Shown: positions 1 through 9,868 of the stretch, one piece after another
Layout: each line of letters begins with the position of its first letter
Numbering within the stretch: position 1 is the stretch's first letter
Source of the DNA: a bacterium
GTDB lineage: Bacteria; Desulfobacterota; Binatia; Binatales; Binataceae
Assembly (NCBI GenBank): GCA_014896235.1
Contig: JADBKU010000002.1
Coordinates: 58,307-122,306 of the forward strand
DNA length: 64,000 nucleotides
Reading direction: 5' to 3'
The notes under the pieces: model-generated
Database searches by the model: none
What the model was told of the DNA's origin: nothing
What the model saw: only the letters and a program-made list of their open reading frames with translations
Position numbers and translations under genes: made by a program

Positions 1-912
1 CAACTCGCCAACAACGCCAATCCCGCCTACAACCGCGAGTATTTCGACGAAGCCCACGACCTGATCCTGGCGGCGTGGACGCGTCCCGGTCCGTTCCGCT
101 GGGAGGGCAAGCATTTCCACTATCGTTTCGTGAATCCGTGGGTGCTGCCGTTGCAGAAGCCGCATCCGCCGATCTGGATTCCCGGCCTGATCAGCCCGGA
201 AACGGTCAAATGGTGCGCGCACCATCGCTACCCCTACGTGGCGCTAGCGACGCTGCTCAAGCCCACGCTTGAGATGTTCAACATGTACGCGAAGATCGCG
301 GGCGATCTCGGCTATCAGGCGGGACCGGAGAACTTCGGCTATTTGCAGCCGGTCTTCTGCGCCGACACTGAGGAAAAGGCCGAGGAACTTGGCAAGAACT
401 TCCTGTTCGGCGGCGGCTTCTCGCATTTCGCACGGCCGGAATGGATGTTCCCTCCGGGCTACAACTCGAAGGAGGCGACGCGCCGGCTCGCCTCGCAGGC
501 GGCGAATCCAAACCTGCCGGGCCATGGTCTGCTCGACCACGATCCGGAAAACGACGCCGAACTGCAGGCGCTGAAAAAGGCGCTCTACGGCACTTATCCG
601 GAATGGCTGCGACAGTCGCAAATGATCACGGGCACGCCGAAGACGATTGTCCCGAAGCTGCGCCACGTGCTCGAAGTGCTGCGTCCCGGAATCTTCTCGT
701 TCTGGCTCGACGGCCCGGCGCCGCTAAAGGATCGCCGCCGCTGCGTCGAGCTGCTCGGCAAGGAAGTGTTGCCGGCGATGCATGAAATCGGCAAAGAACT
801 GGGGCTTACCGACCCGTTCCAGGTAAAGCCGGGCTCGCGCCAGCTTTCCAACGGCAAAGCCGAACCGGTCGGACGGCCCGACCTGATCGCGGAATCGACG
901 CTGGGGGCGTAA
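1..912 (+). CDS. LLM class flavin-dependent oxidoreductase, 5' truncated by window edge
   Basis: Frame open from base 1 (QLANNANPAYNREYFDEAHDLILAAWTRPGPFRWEGKHFHYRFVNPWVLPLQKPHPPIWIPG...), typical luciferase-like monooxygenase motif; continues into track ORF 130..912. Confidence 0.85.
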   Translation, partial: QLANNANPAYNREYFDEAHDLILAAWTRPGPFRWEGKHFHYRFVNPWVLPLQKPHPPIWIPGLISPETVKWCAHHRYPYVALATLLKPTLEMFNMYAKIAGDLGYQAGPENFGYLQPVFCADTEEKAEELGKNFLFGGGFSHFARPEWMFPPGYNSKEATRRLASQAANPNLPGHGLLDHDPENDAELQALKKALYGTYPEWLRQSQMITGTPKTIVPKLRHVLEVLRPGIFSFWLDGPAPLKDRRRCVELLGKEVLPAMHEIGKELGLTDPFQVKPGSRQLSNGKAEPVGRPDLIAESTLGA

Positions 913-936
913 CGCGCACTGCGCGAGTTGCATGAT

Positions 937-973
937 GGCGGGCGGCGCAATAACGCGCCGCCCGCCACTTTTT
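937..973 (+). terminator. Rho-independent terminator
   Basis: Perfect 12-bp stem GGCGGGCGGCGC / GCGCCGCCCGCC, 6-nt loop AATAAC, followed by ACTTTTTC; directly downstream of the CDS ending at 912. Confidence 0.85.
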
Positions 974-1093
974 CTTCAGACCGCCTTAATCGTGGCGAAC
1001 GCTTGAGCGGTTGCGGAAGCTTGATTAACGTCGGGCGCAGCGGAGCGGCAGAGGGGCGGGTGGGCTTCACGGGATTCGCGCGGCTCGGGTTCG

Positions 1094-1927
1094 ATGGCTT
1101 TTCTTCAGACGACTGACGATCTTGGTTTCAAGCTGGAATTGGCCGAGCGGCCCGCTCGAATCGTCTCGCTCGTGCCGAGTTGGACGGAGACGCTGTTCGC
1201 TTTCGGGGCCGGGAATGAAATCGTCGGTCTGACGCGATTCTGCGTGGAGCCGGCGGATCGCGTCGCCGACGTGCCGAAAGTCGGCGGGACCAAGAATCCG
1301 GACATCAAGGCTATCGTCGATCTCAAGCCGGAGATTGTGATCGCCAACGCCGAGGAAAACCGGCGCGAGGATATCGAAAAGCTGCGCGCCGCGGGAATAC
1401 CGGTCTTCACCACTTACTCGCGCACGGTGGCGGCGGCGGTCGAAGCGATACTCAAACTCGGGCAGGTCGTGGGCCGGCCGGCCGAGGCCGACGCGATCGC
1501 GCGCGAGGTGGTGCGCGAAGTGAGCGTAATCGAAACCGGGCTGGGCGTATGGAACCGCTTGCGATTCAGGGTTTTCTGTCCCATCTGGAAAAACCCCTGG
1601 ATGGCCTTCAACGCCGACACTTACGCGCACGACGTGTTGCGGATGCTCGGCTTCAACAATATTTTCGCGGCGGCGGGCGAGCGTTATCCGCGCGTGACTC
1701 TCGACGAGACGCTCGAGCTGCGGCCCGACTTCGTGCTGCTGCCAAATGAGCCGTACGAATTCAGCCAGAAGGATGCCGACGAACTGAAACCGCTGTTGCC
1801 GCCGGCGCTGAGCCGCCGTGTGGTTCTGATCGACGGCCGCGACCTGCACTGGTACGGAGCGCACATGGCGCCGGGCTTCAAGCGGCTCGCGGCCCTGCTG
1901 GCGCGCGTGCGCGCCGCGTCGGTCTGA
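1094..1927 (+). CDS. Helical backbone metal receptor / cobalamin-binding (BtuF-like) protein
   Basis: RIVSLVPSWTETLFAFGAGNEIVGLTRFC...VPKVGGTKNPDIKAIVDLKPEIVIAN motif of BtuF/FepB-type binding proteins; no obvious signal peptide. Confidence 0.75.
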   Translation: MAFLQTTDDLGFKLELAERPARIVSLVPSWTETLFAFGAGNEIVGLTRFCVEPADRVADVPKVGGTKNPDIKAIVDLKPEIVIANAEENRREDIEKLRAAGIPVFTTYSRTVAAAVEAILKLGQVVGRPAEADAIAREVVREVSVIETGLGVWNRLRFRVFCPIWKNPWMAFNADTYAHDVLRMLGFNNIFAAAGERYPRVTLDETLELRPDFVLLPNEPYEFSQKDADELKPLLPPALSRRVVLIDGRDLHWYGAHMAPGFKRLAALLARVRAASV

Positions 1928-1958
1928 ACCGCGGCCGGATTGCCGAATGGCGCGGCGA

Positions 1959-1982
1959 CCGACTAATTAGTAAACAGGTCGG
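1959..1982. promoter_or_regulatory. Candidate operator palindrome upstream of CoA-transferase
   Basis: 10-bp perfect palindrome ACTAATTAGT at 1962-1971 nested in CCGAC...GTCGG (1959-1963 / 1978-1982). Confidence 0.35.
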
Positions 1983-2048
1983 AAGTTCGGCATCGGCGAC
2001 CCCCGCCGGCTCCGAATGCCGTTTTTTCACGCGAAGGGAGAAACCAGC

Positions 2049-3257
2049 ATGGCCGCAATCGCCCCGCTCACCGGGATCAAACTGATCGATCTGACCAAGC
2101 TCGCGCCGGGACCTCATTGCACGATGATCCTCGGCGACCTCGGCGCAGACATTATCAAGGTCGAAGAGCCGGGCGCGCCCACCGGACGGCGCGCCGAACA
2201 GGGCGGCGCGACCGGCAAGGTGCGGCGTGTCGAGGGCTTCGGATCCGTGCCGACCAACGCGCTCGCGCGCAACAAGAAATCGATCGGCATCAATCTGAAA
2301 AGCCCGATCGGCAGGGAAATCTATCTGCGGCTTGCCCGCGACGCCGACGTGATTGTCGAAGAGTTCCGGCCCGGCGTGGCGAAGCGCCTGGGCGTCGATT
2401 ACGAAACGCTCAAAGCCGACAATCCGAAACTGATCTATTGCGCCGTGACCGGATTCGGCCAGACTGGGCCGTACAAGGACCAGGTTGGCCACGACCTGAA
2501 TTATATCGCGACGGCGGGCGCGCTCTCGCTGATCGGCCGCAAGGATCAGCCGCCGACCATTCCGCTGAACCTGCTCGCCGACTATGCCGGCGGCGGCATG
2601 CACGCGGCGATCGGCGTGCTCGCGGCGCTAGTCGCACGCAACCAGACCGGGCGCGGACAATATGTCGATATAGCGATGCTCGACGGCGTCATGCTGCTGA
2701 TCGCGCAGGCGCTATCGACCTATTTCACCAACGGCAAGATTCCGAAGCGCGGCTATACGTCCACCGACGGCGCAGCGCCGTATTACAATCTGTACGAAAC
2801 CAAAGACAACAAATACATCACGATCGGATCGGTCGAGCCGTGGTTCTACGCCAATCTGTGCCGTGCGCTTGGCTGCGAACAATACATCACCGACCAGCAC
2901 AACCATCAGAAATGGACCGAGATGCTCGAGCATTTCGCCCGCGTCTTCAAGACGCGCACGCGCGACGAATGGTTCGAATATCTTTCCCGATCCGATATTT
3001 GCGTGGGCCGGATGCTTACGCTCGACGAACTTGCCGATGAGCCGCAGATTCGCGCCCGCAACATGATCGTGGAGGTCGAAACGCCGTCCGGCGAAAAAGT
3101 CAAGCAGGTAGGCATCTCGATCAAGCTGTCGGAGACGCCCGGATCGATCCGGTCGCTCGCGCCGAAGCTGGGGCAGCATACGGAGGAAATTCTCGGCGGG
3201 CTTGGCTACAGCGCCGCGGATATCGAGCGCTGGCGCGCCGAGGGCGCGATCAAGTAG
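2049..3257 (+). CDS. CaiB/BaiF family CoA-transferase
   Basis: LTGIKLIDLTKLAPGPHCTMILGDLGADIIKVEEPG...NKKSIGINLKSPIGREI; SD GAAGGGAG upstream of ATG 2049 (track ORF starts at 2016). Confidence 0.9.
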   Translation: MAAIAPLTGIKLIDLTKLAPGPHCTMILGDLGADIIKVEEPGAPTGRRAEQGGATGKVRRVEGFGSVPTNALARNKKSIGINLKSPIGREIYLRLARDADVIVEEFRPGVAKRLGVDYETLKADNPKLIYCAVTGFGQTGPYKDQVGHDLNYIATAGALSLIGRKDQPPTIPLNLLADYAGGGMHAAIGVLAALVARNQTGRGQYVDIAMLDGVMLLIAQALSTYFTNGKIPKRGYTSTDGAAPYYNLYETKDNKYITIGSVEPWFYANLCRALGCEQYITDQHNHQKWTEMLEHFARVFKTRTRDEWFEYLSRSDICVGRMLTLDELADEPQIRARNMIVEVETPSGEKVKQVGISIKLSETPGSIRSLAPKLGQHTEEILGGLGYSAADIERWRAEGAIK

Positions 3258-3332
3258 GCGGCAAATCCGACAACCGTTGTCGGAGCGCGGTGGTATGCCG
3301 ATAGCAGCGCGGCGACGCGCGAACCATGGAGA

Positions 3333-4673
3333 GTGATGATGGCGGACGATCGGCAGAGCGCGATGTTCATGGAAGGGCCATACGAACCGCTGATGATCGA
3401 GCGGGCGGAAGGCCCATGGCTCTATGCGAGCGACGGGAGGCGGATTCTCGACGCGGCGGCCGGCGCGGTGGTCGTGAATGTCGGCCAGGGACGGGAGGAG
3501 ATCGCGCGCCTGATGGCCGAGGAGGCCGCGAAAATCAATTATGTCGTTCCGATCTGGAACACTCCCGCCCGCGAGCGGTTGTGCGCGCGCCTGGCGCGAT
3601 GGACGCCGCCGGGCCTGAACCGTTTCTTCTTCACCAGCGGCGGCTCGGAAGCGGTCGAGGCCGCGATCAAGTTCGCGTTGATGTACCAGAAGCTGAAGGG
3701 ACGGACGGGCCGCACCAGGATCATTTCGCGCTGGACGTCGTATCACGGCAATACCCTCGCGGCGCTTTCGGTCGGAGGAAACCGCAACCGGCGCAAGGAC
3801 TACGAGCAAGTGCTTTTCGATTGGCCGCATATTCCGCCGTCATTCTGCTACCGCTGCCCATGGGGAAAAACGTATCCGGGATGCGGTCTCGATTGCGCGG
3901 AGGCGCTGGAGGCTGAAATCGCACGGCACGGCGCCGATTCGATCGCGGCGTTTATCGCGGAGCCAATGATGGGAGCGACAGGCGGAGCCGTTCCGCCCGT
4001 CAAGGAATATTGGCCGCGCATCGCCGAAATCTGCCGGAAGCATGAAATTCTGCTGATCGTGGACGAAGTGATGACCGGTTTCGGCCGCACCGGGCGGCGT
4101 TTCGCAGTCGAGCATTGGAGCCTGGCGCCCGACGTTCTCGTCGGCGGCAAAGGTCTGACCGGCGGCTATATGCCGATGGGTATGATCGCCGTGGACGAAA
4201 AGCTGGTCGCCGAATGCGAAAAGCTGCACGCGGATTTCATGTTTTACACCTATAGCTGTCATCCGTTGGCGTGCGCCGTCGCGGACAAGGTGCTCGAAAT
4301 CATGGAGCGCGAACGCCTGGTCGAGCATGCGGCCGAAATCGGCGCCCGGCTCGGCGCCCAGCTCAAGGAAAATCTTTCGGGCCATCCGATGGTCGGGGAC
4401 ATCCGCGGCACGGGCCTGTTCTGGGGCGTCGAGCTGGTGCGCGAGCGCGAAGCGCGGACGCCTTATCCGCCGTCGCGAAAGGTCACGTCGCAAGTGATCG
4501 GCGCTGCGCTTAAGCACGGACTGTTCGTCTATCCGACGGTTGGCATGGCGGGAGAAGCTGGCGGCGACGGCGTGATGGTTACGCCGCCTTTCGTGATCGG
4601 AAACGCCGAGGTGGACTATATCGTGCGAAATCTGCGGACGGCGCTTGACGAAACGCATGCCGGCATGCGGTGA
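3333..4673 (+). CDS. Class III PLP-dependent aminotransferase
   Basis: FFTSGGSEAVEAAIKFA, ISRWTSYHGNT, LLIVDEVMTGFGRTG, GGKGLTGGYMPMG motifs. Confidence 0.9.
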   Translation: MMMADDRQSAMFMEGPYEPLMIERAEGPWLYASDGRRILDAAAGAVVVNVGQGREEIARLMAEEAAKINYVVPIWNTPARERLCARLARWTPPGLNRFFFTSGGSEAVEAAIKFALMYQKLKGRTGRTRIISRWTSYHGNTLAALSVGGNRNRRKDYEQVLFDWPHIPPSFCYRCPWGKTYPGCGLDCAEALEAEIARHGADSIAAFIAEPMMGATGGAVPPVKEYWPRIAEICRKHEILLIVDEVMTGFGRTGRRFAVEHWSLAPDVLVGGKGLTGGYMPMGMIAVDEKLVAECEKLHADFMFYTYSCHPLACAVADKVLEIMERERLVEHAAEIGARLGAQLKENLSGHPMVGDIRGTGLFWGVELVREREARTPYPPSRKVTSQVIGAALKHGLFVYPTVGMAGEAGGDGVMVTPPFVIGNAEVDYIVRNLRTALDETHAGMR

Positions 4674-4825
4674 GTAAATCTCGCGCTGTCGCAGCGAAGT
4701 TGTGGATGCCGCGGTCGCGGCCGAAAAAATCACCGGTTTACCCGCCACAGGTTATGATAGCCCTACAACTCGCGGCGTTCGTCGGGTAAGTTTTTCTCAT
4801 CGTTTCGGGCGCAAATGGAGCGGCC

Positions 4826-5701
4826 ATGGCTGACATAATCGGTCCGACTTCTCATTTTTTCTATTCGCAGCGGCTCAAACTGCATTACGTCGATTGGGGC
4901 AATCATCATCTGCCCCTTGCGATTCTGGTGCACGGCGGACGCGACCACTCGCGGAACTGGGATTTCGTCGCGCTCGATCTGCGACGGCATTTTCATGTCG
5001 TCGCGCCCGACCTGCGTGGCCACGGCGATTCGGACTGGGCGATCGGCGGAGCCTATTCGATCACCGATCACGTGCTCGATTTGGGCCAGTTGATGAACGC
5101 GCTCGAGCCGAAAGGCCCCGTGACTCTGATCGGCCATTCGCTGGGCGCCGGAGTGGTGCTCCAGCGCGCGGGCGTGTTTCCGGCGGCCGTCAAAGCGATC
5201 GTCGCGATCGAGGGGCTTGGACCGCCGGGCGCGATGATCCGCGAGACGCCCGCGCACGAGCGCATGGAGCATTGGGTGACCGACATGCTTGCGTTGGCGC
5301 AGCGCAAACCGCGCGAATACCAGACGATCGAGCAGGCGATGGAGCGGATGCGCGAAGCGAACCCGCATCTGAGCGCCGAGATGGCGCGGCATCTCACGAT
5401 TTACGGCGTCAGACGCAACGAAAACGGCACGTTTTCATGGAAGTACGACAACTATACGCGCGCCACGTCGCCGTATTTGTTCAATTTGAAAGACGCGATG
5501 GAAATCTGGTCGCGAATCCAATGTCCGACGCTGCTGGTGCGCGGCGATTCGTCATGGGCGGGCGATTGGGAGCGCGACGGGCGGCTTGATGCGTTCCGGA
5601 CGGCCGAACTGGTGACGATCAAAAACGCCGGCCACTGGGTGCATCACGATCAACTGGCGGAATTTCTTGCGGTGATCCATCGATTTCTGGGCCTATCCTG
5701 A
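4826..5701 (+). CDS. Alpha/beta hydrolase
   Basis: VHGGRDHSRNWDFV, VAPDLRGHGDSDW, LIGHSLGAGVVLQRAG nucleophile elbow; C-terminal NAGHWVHHDQ. Confidence 0.88.
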   Translation: MADIIGPTSHFFYSQRLKLHYVDWGNHHLPLAILVHGGRDHSRNWDFVALDLRRHFHVVAPDLRGHGDSDWAIGGAYSITDHVLDLGQLMNALEPKGPVTLIGHSLGAGVVLQRAGVFPAAVKAIVAIEGLGPPGAMIRETPAHERMEHWVTDMLALAQRKPREYQTIEQAMERMREANPHLSAEMARHLTIYGVRRNENGTFSWKYDNYTRATSPYLFNLKDAMEIWSRIQCPTLLVRGDSSWAGDWERDGRLDAFRTAELVTIKNAGHWVHHDQLAEFLAVIHRFLGLS

Positions 5702-7797
5702 TGGCGAGCAAACCTTCAGCAGCCGGAGCAGCGGCGCCGCCCCAGCCGTTGGTTCATCCGGAGTCGGTTTCGTTGCGGGTCGATCAGCTCGAATATCTGG
5801 AAACGATTTTGCTGGCGGTCGCGGTTGGCGTGCTTGCGGCGCTTGGCAATCTCGGGTTTCGGCGCGTGATCGATTTCTTTTCCTGGATTTTCCGCGGCTG
5901 GGAATGGCGCGCGCTCGGCATCCATTATCATGCGTGGACGATCATGCTGATTCCGCTGATCCTGCTGAGCGGCGGCGTCGGGATGCTGATTCTTAACTAT
6001 TTTTTCCCCGGCGACGTGCTTGGCTACGGCTTTCCGAATTTTCTCGAGATGGTCAATCTCGGCAACGCGCGCATCAAACGCCGCTGGATCGTCTTGAAAG
6101 CGCTGGGCGCCGGACTCTCGCTTGGCGCGGGCGCGTCGGTCGGACGCGAAGGACCGATCGCGCAAATCGGCGGCGCGATCGGATCGGCCGTCGCGCAAGT
6201 GCGTCGGCTCGGCGTCGAACGCGCCAAGGTTCTGGTCGCCGCTGGCGCGGGCGCCGGAATCGCCACCACGTTCAATGCGCCGATGGGCGGCCTGATGTTC
6301 GCGCAGGAAATCGTCCTGATGGGGCAGACGGAGCTCGCCAACCTCGTATTGATGATCGTTGCGACGTTCACTGCGGTAGTGACTTCGCGCACGCTGATGG
6401 GCGAGGCCGGCGCCGTGTTCCATCCGGTGCAATTTCATCTGGTGAGCTACTGGGAACTGCTCAGCTATGGTTTGCTGGGCGCGGTGCTCGGCGTGGTCAG
6501 CGCCGGGTATATCCGGTTTTTCCACGGACTCGGGCGCCGTGTGCGGTCGATCAAGCAGCCGCAATGGGTCAAGCTGATGGCCGGCCTTTTTCTGGTCGGC
6601 GTGATAGCGATTTTCCTGCCGCGAAACCTTTCAGACGGCTATCCGGCGATCGATCAGGCGATGCAAGGAAAAATCGCGGCGGAGATGCTGTTGGCGCTGG
6701 CGGTCGCGAAATTTTTTACCAGCGCCGTTTCGCTCGATTGCGGCGCGCCGGGCGGCGTATTCGGTCCGATCTTCTTTATTGGCGCGATGAGCGGCGGAGC
6801 CTTTCGGCAATTCATGAGCCTTTTCATGCCGCGGATACTCGGTCCGCGCGGTTCATATTCGTTGATCGGCCTCGGCGCGTTCCTGGGCGGCGTCACCCAT
6901 GCGCCCCTGACCGCGCTGTTTCTGCTGTTCGAGATGACCGAGCTTAACTATTCGGTCGCGTTGCCGGCGATGATCGCGGTCATCACGGCGTTGGTCGTGG
7001 CGCGCTCGATCGAAAGCGAATCGATCGATATGTACACGCTGGCGCGCGAGGGCAAAACGCTGGCGATCGGGCGCGAGCGCCTGCTGCTCACGCAGTTGCC
7101 CGTATCCTCGGTGATGAACCGGGAAGTCGACGTTTTGCCGCTTAACGCGCCGTTGCACGAGGTGTTGCGCGCCGCCGGCGAAACCTCTCAGGCGACGCTG
7201 CCGGTCGTCAACAGCAAGAACGAGCTGGTCGGCCTGGTCGTGACGCGGGATTTGCTCGCGCTGCTGGCGGGCGGCGGCGAATTGGGGCCGTTGGTGAACG
7301 CTTTCGATATCTGTCGGCGTAATCCGCCGGTAGTCACGCCGGAATCTAACCTCGATCAGGCCGCGCAGATGATGGAATACGAGGCCTTGGACGAATTGCC
7401 GGTGGTCGAAAATCCGCACGGCAGCCTGTTTTTGGGTCTCGTCGCGCGCCGAAGCATCGCGCAGGCGTTCAACCGTGTGACGGTGTCGCTGTCGTCGCAT
7501 GAAGGCGGCGACCGCGGCATTTTTTGGGCGACCGGATATCGCGTGGCGCGGCTTAAGATACCCGAATCGGCGGCCGGCAGAACCATCCGCCAGCTCGATC
7601 CGCGCGCCCGTTTCGGCGTCAGCGTCCTCGCGGTTCAAGATGCGAGCGATCCCGTGGCTGGGTTCGCTCCGATCGCTCCTGACCGCGCGCTCAAAAGCGG
7701 CGATCTCATAATCGCCGCGGGTCGTCCGGCCGACCTGCGCCGATTCGAACGCGAGCTGGCCGGGATTGCGCGCAATGCCGCGGTCGAAGCCGAATGA
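5701..7797 (+). CDS. ClC-type chloride channel/transporter with CBS pair and TrkA-C-like domain
   Basis: VGREGPIAQIGGAIGS (GREGP), GAPGGVFGPIFFIGA (GxFxP), CBS motifs (SVMNREVDVLPLNAPL..., VVTRDLLALLAGG), C-terminal RCK_C-like segment. Confidence 0.9.
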   Translation: MASKPSAAGAAAPPQPLVHPESVSLRVDQLEYLETILLAVAVGVLAALGNLGFRRVIDFFSWIFRGWEWRALGIHYHAWTIMLIPLILLSGGVGMLILNYFFPGDVLGYGFPNFLEMVNLGNARIKRRWIVLKALGAGLSLGAGASVGREGPIAQIGGAIGSAVAQVRRLGVERAKVLVAAGAGAGIATTFNAPMGGLMFAQEIVLMGQTELANLVLMIVATFTAVVTSRTLMGEAGAVFHPVQFHLVSYWELLSYGLLGAVLGVVSAGYIRFFHGLGRRVRSIKQPQWVKLMAGLFLVGVIAIFLPRNLSDGYPAIDQAMQGKIAAEMLLALAVAKFFTSAVSLDCGAPGGVFGPIFFIGAMSGGAFRQFMSLFMPRILGPRGSYSLIGLGAFLGGVTHAPLTALFLLFEMTELNYSVALPAMIAVITALVVARSIESESIDMYTLAREGKTLAIGRERLLLTQLPVSSVMNREVDVLPLNAPLHEVLRAAGETSQATLPVVNSKNELVGLVVTRDLLALLAGGGELGPLVNAFDICRRNPPVVTPESNLDQAAQMMEYEALDELPVVENPHGSLFLGLVARRSIAQAFNRVTVSLSSHEGGDRGIFWATGYRVARLKIPESAAGRTIRQLDPRARFGVSVLAVQDASDPVAGFAPIAPDRALKSGDLIIAAGRPADLRRFERELAGIARNAAVEAE

Positions 7798-7837
7798 CGC
7801 TCTCCGGTTGGCGAAAACTCGCGATCGAACCCGAGGT

Positions 7838-8689
7838 TCAGATTCGTTCGATCACTTCTTCGCGAAAACGCGCGAGTTCATCTTCCGTCAGAGCTTTGAC
7901 CGGCGAACCAACCAGCGCGCGGTCAACGCCCGCCGCTTTCAGCCGGCGCATGTCATCGAGCGTGAGCGGCTTTCCGGTGCGCAGGCTGAGCGTGATTTCG
8001 ACCGGCCGGGAGCGGCCCGCCTCGCGTTCAAGCGCGCGCAAACGGCCGATCAGCGCTTGCGCGTCGTCGTGGGTTTTTGCGATCCCATACCATCCGTCGC
8101 CATAGCGAACGGCGCGCTTGAGCGCGATTTCCGTGGTGCCGCCGACGACGATCGGCGGATGAGGTTTCTGCACGGGCTTGGGATTGAACCTGGCGCCTTC
8201 GAGGCTGATGGTCTTGCCGTGATAGGCGGGCTCGTCGCTGGTCCACAATTCTTTCATCAATTCGATATATTCGCGCGTGCGCAGCGCGCGATCGCCGAAA
8301 CTCGCGCCGACGAGCGCGAACTCCTCCGCCCACCATCCAACGCCGACTCCGAAAATCGCCCGCCCGGAACTCAATACGTCCAGCGTCGCGACCGCCTTCG
8401 CCGTCGATATCGCATTGCGCATCGGCACGACATAAATTCCCGTCGCCAGCCGGATTTTGCTCGTGTGAGCCGCCGCGTATGCCAGCGTCAGCATCGGATC
8501 GTTGAAGGGAACGTCGAGCGGCGCGGGAAAACTTCCGTCGGCCGAGTATGGATATTTCGATTGCGACTTGACGGGCATGATCAAGTGTTCGCCAATCCAC
8601 GCCGATTCGTATCCAAGCTCCTCGGCGCGCCGCACATGGGTCGAAATTCGTTCCGGTTTGACACTCGTGATGAAGGTTCCGAAATTCAT
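7838..8689 (-). CDS. LLM class (F420-dependent type) oxidoreductase
   Basis: MNFGTFITSVKPERISTHVRRAEELGYESAWIGEHLIMP...RLATGIYVVPMRNAISTAKAVATLDVLSSGRAIFGVGVGW. Confidence 0.9.
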   Translation of the reverse strand: MNFGTFITSVKPERISTHVRRAEELGYESAWIGEHLIMPVKSQSKYPYSADGSFPAPLDVPFNDPMLTLAYAAAHTSKIRLATGIYVVPMRNAISTAKAVATLDVLSSGRAIFGVGVGWWAEEFALVGASFGDRALRTREYIELMKELWTSDEPAYHGKTISLEGARFNPKPVQKPHPPIVVGGTTEIALKRAVRYGDGWYGIAKTHDDAQALIGRLRALEREAGRSRPVEITLSLRTGKPLTLDDMRRLKAAGVDRALVGSPVKALTEDELARFREEVIERI

Positions 8690-8741
8690 ACGCGCCTCCG
8701 ATTTTGCGATATCGTCGGCCGCATCGCCCGGATATCGCGAT

Positions 8742-9134
8742 TCAACGCGCGGCGGGCCGCTGGAGCCGCGCCGCGGTCGCCGTGCACTTGAGCGATTTCA
8801 GGCAGCCGACCGCGCCGGCGTTCTTGCCGCACGATAGATCGATCAGCGCATCGGCGTCGACCTTTTCCGCCTCCTCGCGCAGCTTCGCAACCAACTGTTC
8901 GCGGTCGCCGCCTCCGCCAAGCAAGGTATCGTCGCACGACCATGCGCTCACCGCGCCCAGATTCCTGTATCCATTAGTTCGCGGATCGGAGGAAGAATAG
9001 ACGGGGATTTCGGCCGCCAGGCGCGATGCGGTCGCCGAATCGACGCCGCCGAATTCGCCCAGCGGGATGCATCCGCCGAGCGTGGCGGGCAGGCAGGCGA
9101 AAAAAATTATCAATCCAATTGTGGAACGGTTCAT
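8742..9134 (-). CDS. Hypothetical lipoprotein
   Basis: N-terminal signal with lipobox: MNRSTIGLIIFFACLPATLGGC. Confidence 0.6.
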   Translation of the reverse strand: MNRSTIGLIIFFACLPATLGGCIPLGEFGGVDSATASRLAAEIPVYSSSDPRTNGYRNLGAVSAWSCDDTLLGGGGDREQLVAKLREEAEKVDADALIDLSCGKNAGAVGCLKSLKCTATAARLQRPAAR

Positions 9135-9152
9135 TTGTCGGGACGGCGCGCC

Positions 9153-9830
9153 TCAAGCCGCGGGCGACGCTCCATTGCCGAACCGAAACGGACGCGCTCG
9201 GCCGGCGCGCAGCTCCTCGCACAAATCAGCGACGGTGCGGACTTCTTTCGTCAACTCGGTCGCGCAGGTCAGAAACCATCGCGCCGTCGGGAAGTGCGCG
9301 TCGCTGCCGGCCACCGCGGCGAGGCCGAGCTTTTCGGCGGCGGCCAAAGCGTCGCGATCCTGTTCGTGCGTATTCTGGCCATTGACCGCCTCGATCGCCA
9401 CAAGCGCGGCCCCGACCCTGGCCATCAAGTCGCCAAGTCTGGCGCCGTAGCCTGAATCGCGAAATGGATGCGCGGGGATGGCGACGCCGCCCTCGCCGTA
9501 CACCGCTTCGATCAGCGGTTCGGCGCGCAACAGCCGGTCCGCGAAATCGAACCGTTCCAGCAGGCGCCGGGTGACGCCGAAAATCAGGAGGTGGCCGAGC
9601 TTTGTGTCCGCTTCGACGCCCTTGAATATTCGCACTCCGAATCGATCCGCCAGCCGGGCGTACTCGGAATCGAGCGCGTCATCGGTGGGAAACAGCCGAT
9701 GCTCGGTCAGGCAGATCGCGCCGAGACGCACGACGGCGCGAGCGTTCGCCTCCAGATATTGTTCGGCAAGCGCGTTGGAATCGGATGAGAGCCGCGTATG
9801 AACATGCAGGTCAACCAGCATCGTGGACAA
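9153..9830 (-). CDS. PHP domain metal-dependent phosphoesterase
   Basis: LVDLHVHTRLSSDS, ICLTEHRLF, IFKGVEADTKLGHLL, IPAHPFRD, VAGSDAHFP. Confidence 0.85.
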   Translation of the reverse strand: MSTMLVDLHVHTRLSSDSNALAEQYLEANARAVVRLGAICLTEHRLFPTDDALDSEYARLADRFGVRIFKGVEADTKLGHLLIFGVTRRLLERFDFADRLLRAEPLIEAVYGEGGVAIPAHPFRDSGYGARLGDLMARVGAALVAIEAVNGQNTHEQDRDALAAAEKLGLAAVAGSDAHFPTARWFLTCATELTKEVRTVADLCEELRAGRARPFRFGNGASPAA

Positions 9831-9868
9831 TTTTCACACGTCGCGCCGGTCGGGGAAAAGCGCGCGGT

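Noticed and set aside
2712-3830. 372-aa minus-strand ORF across the CoA-transferase and aminotransferase genes
   Set aside because: Spans the boundary of two well supported + strand genes; no motif, antisense artefact.
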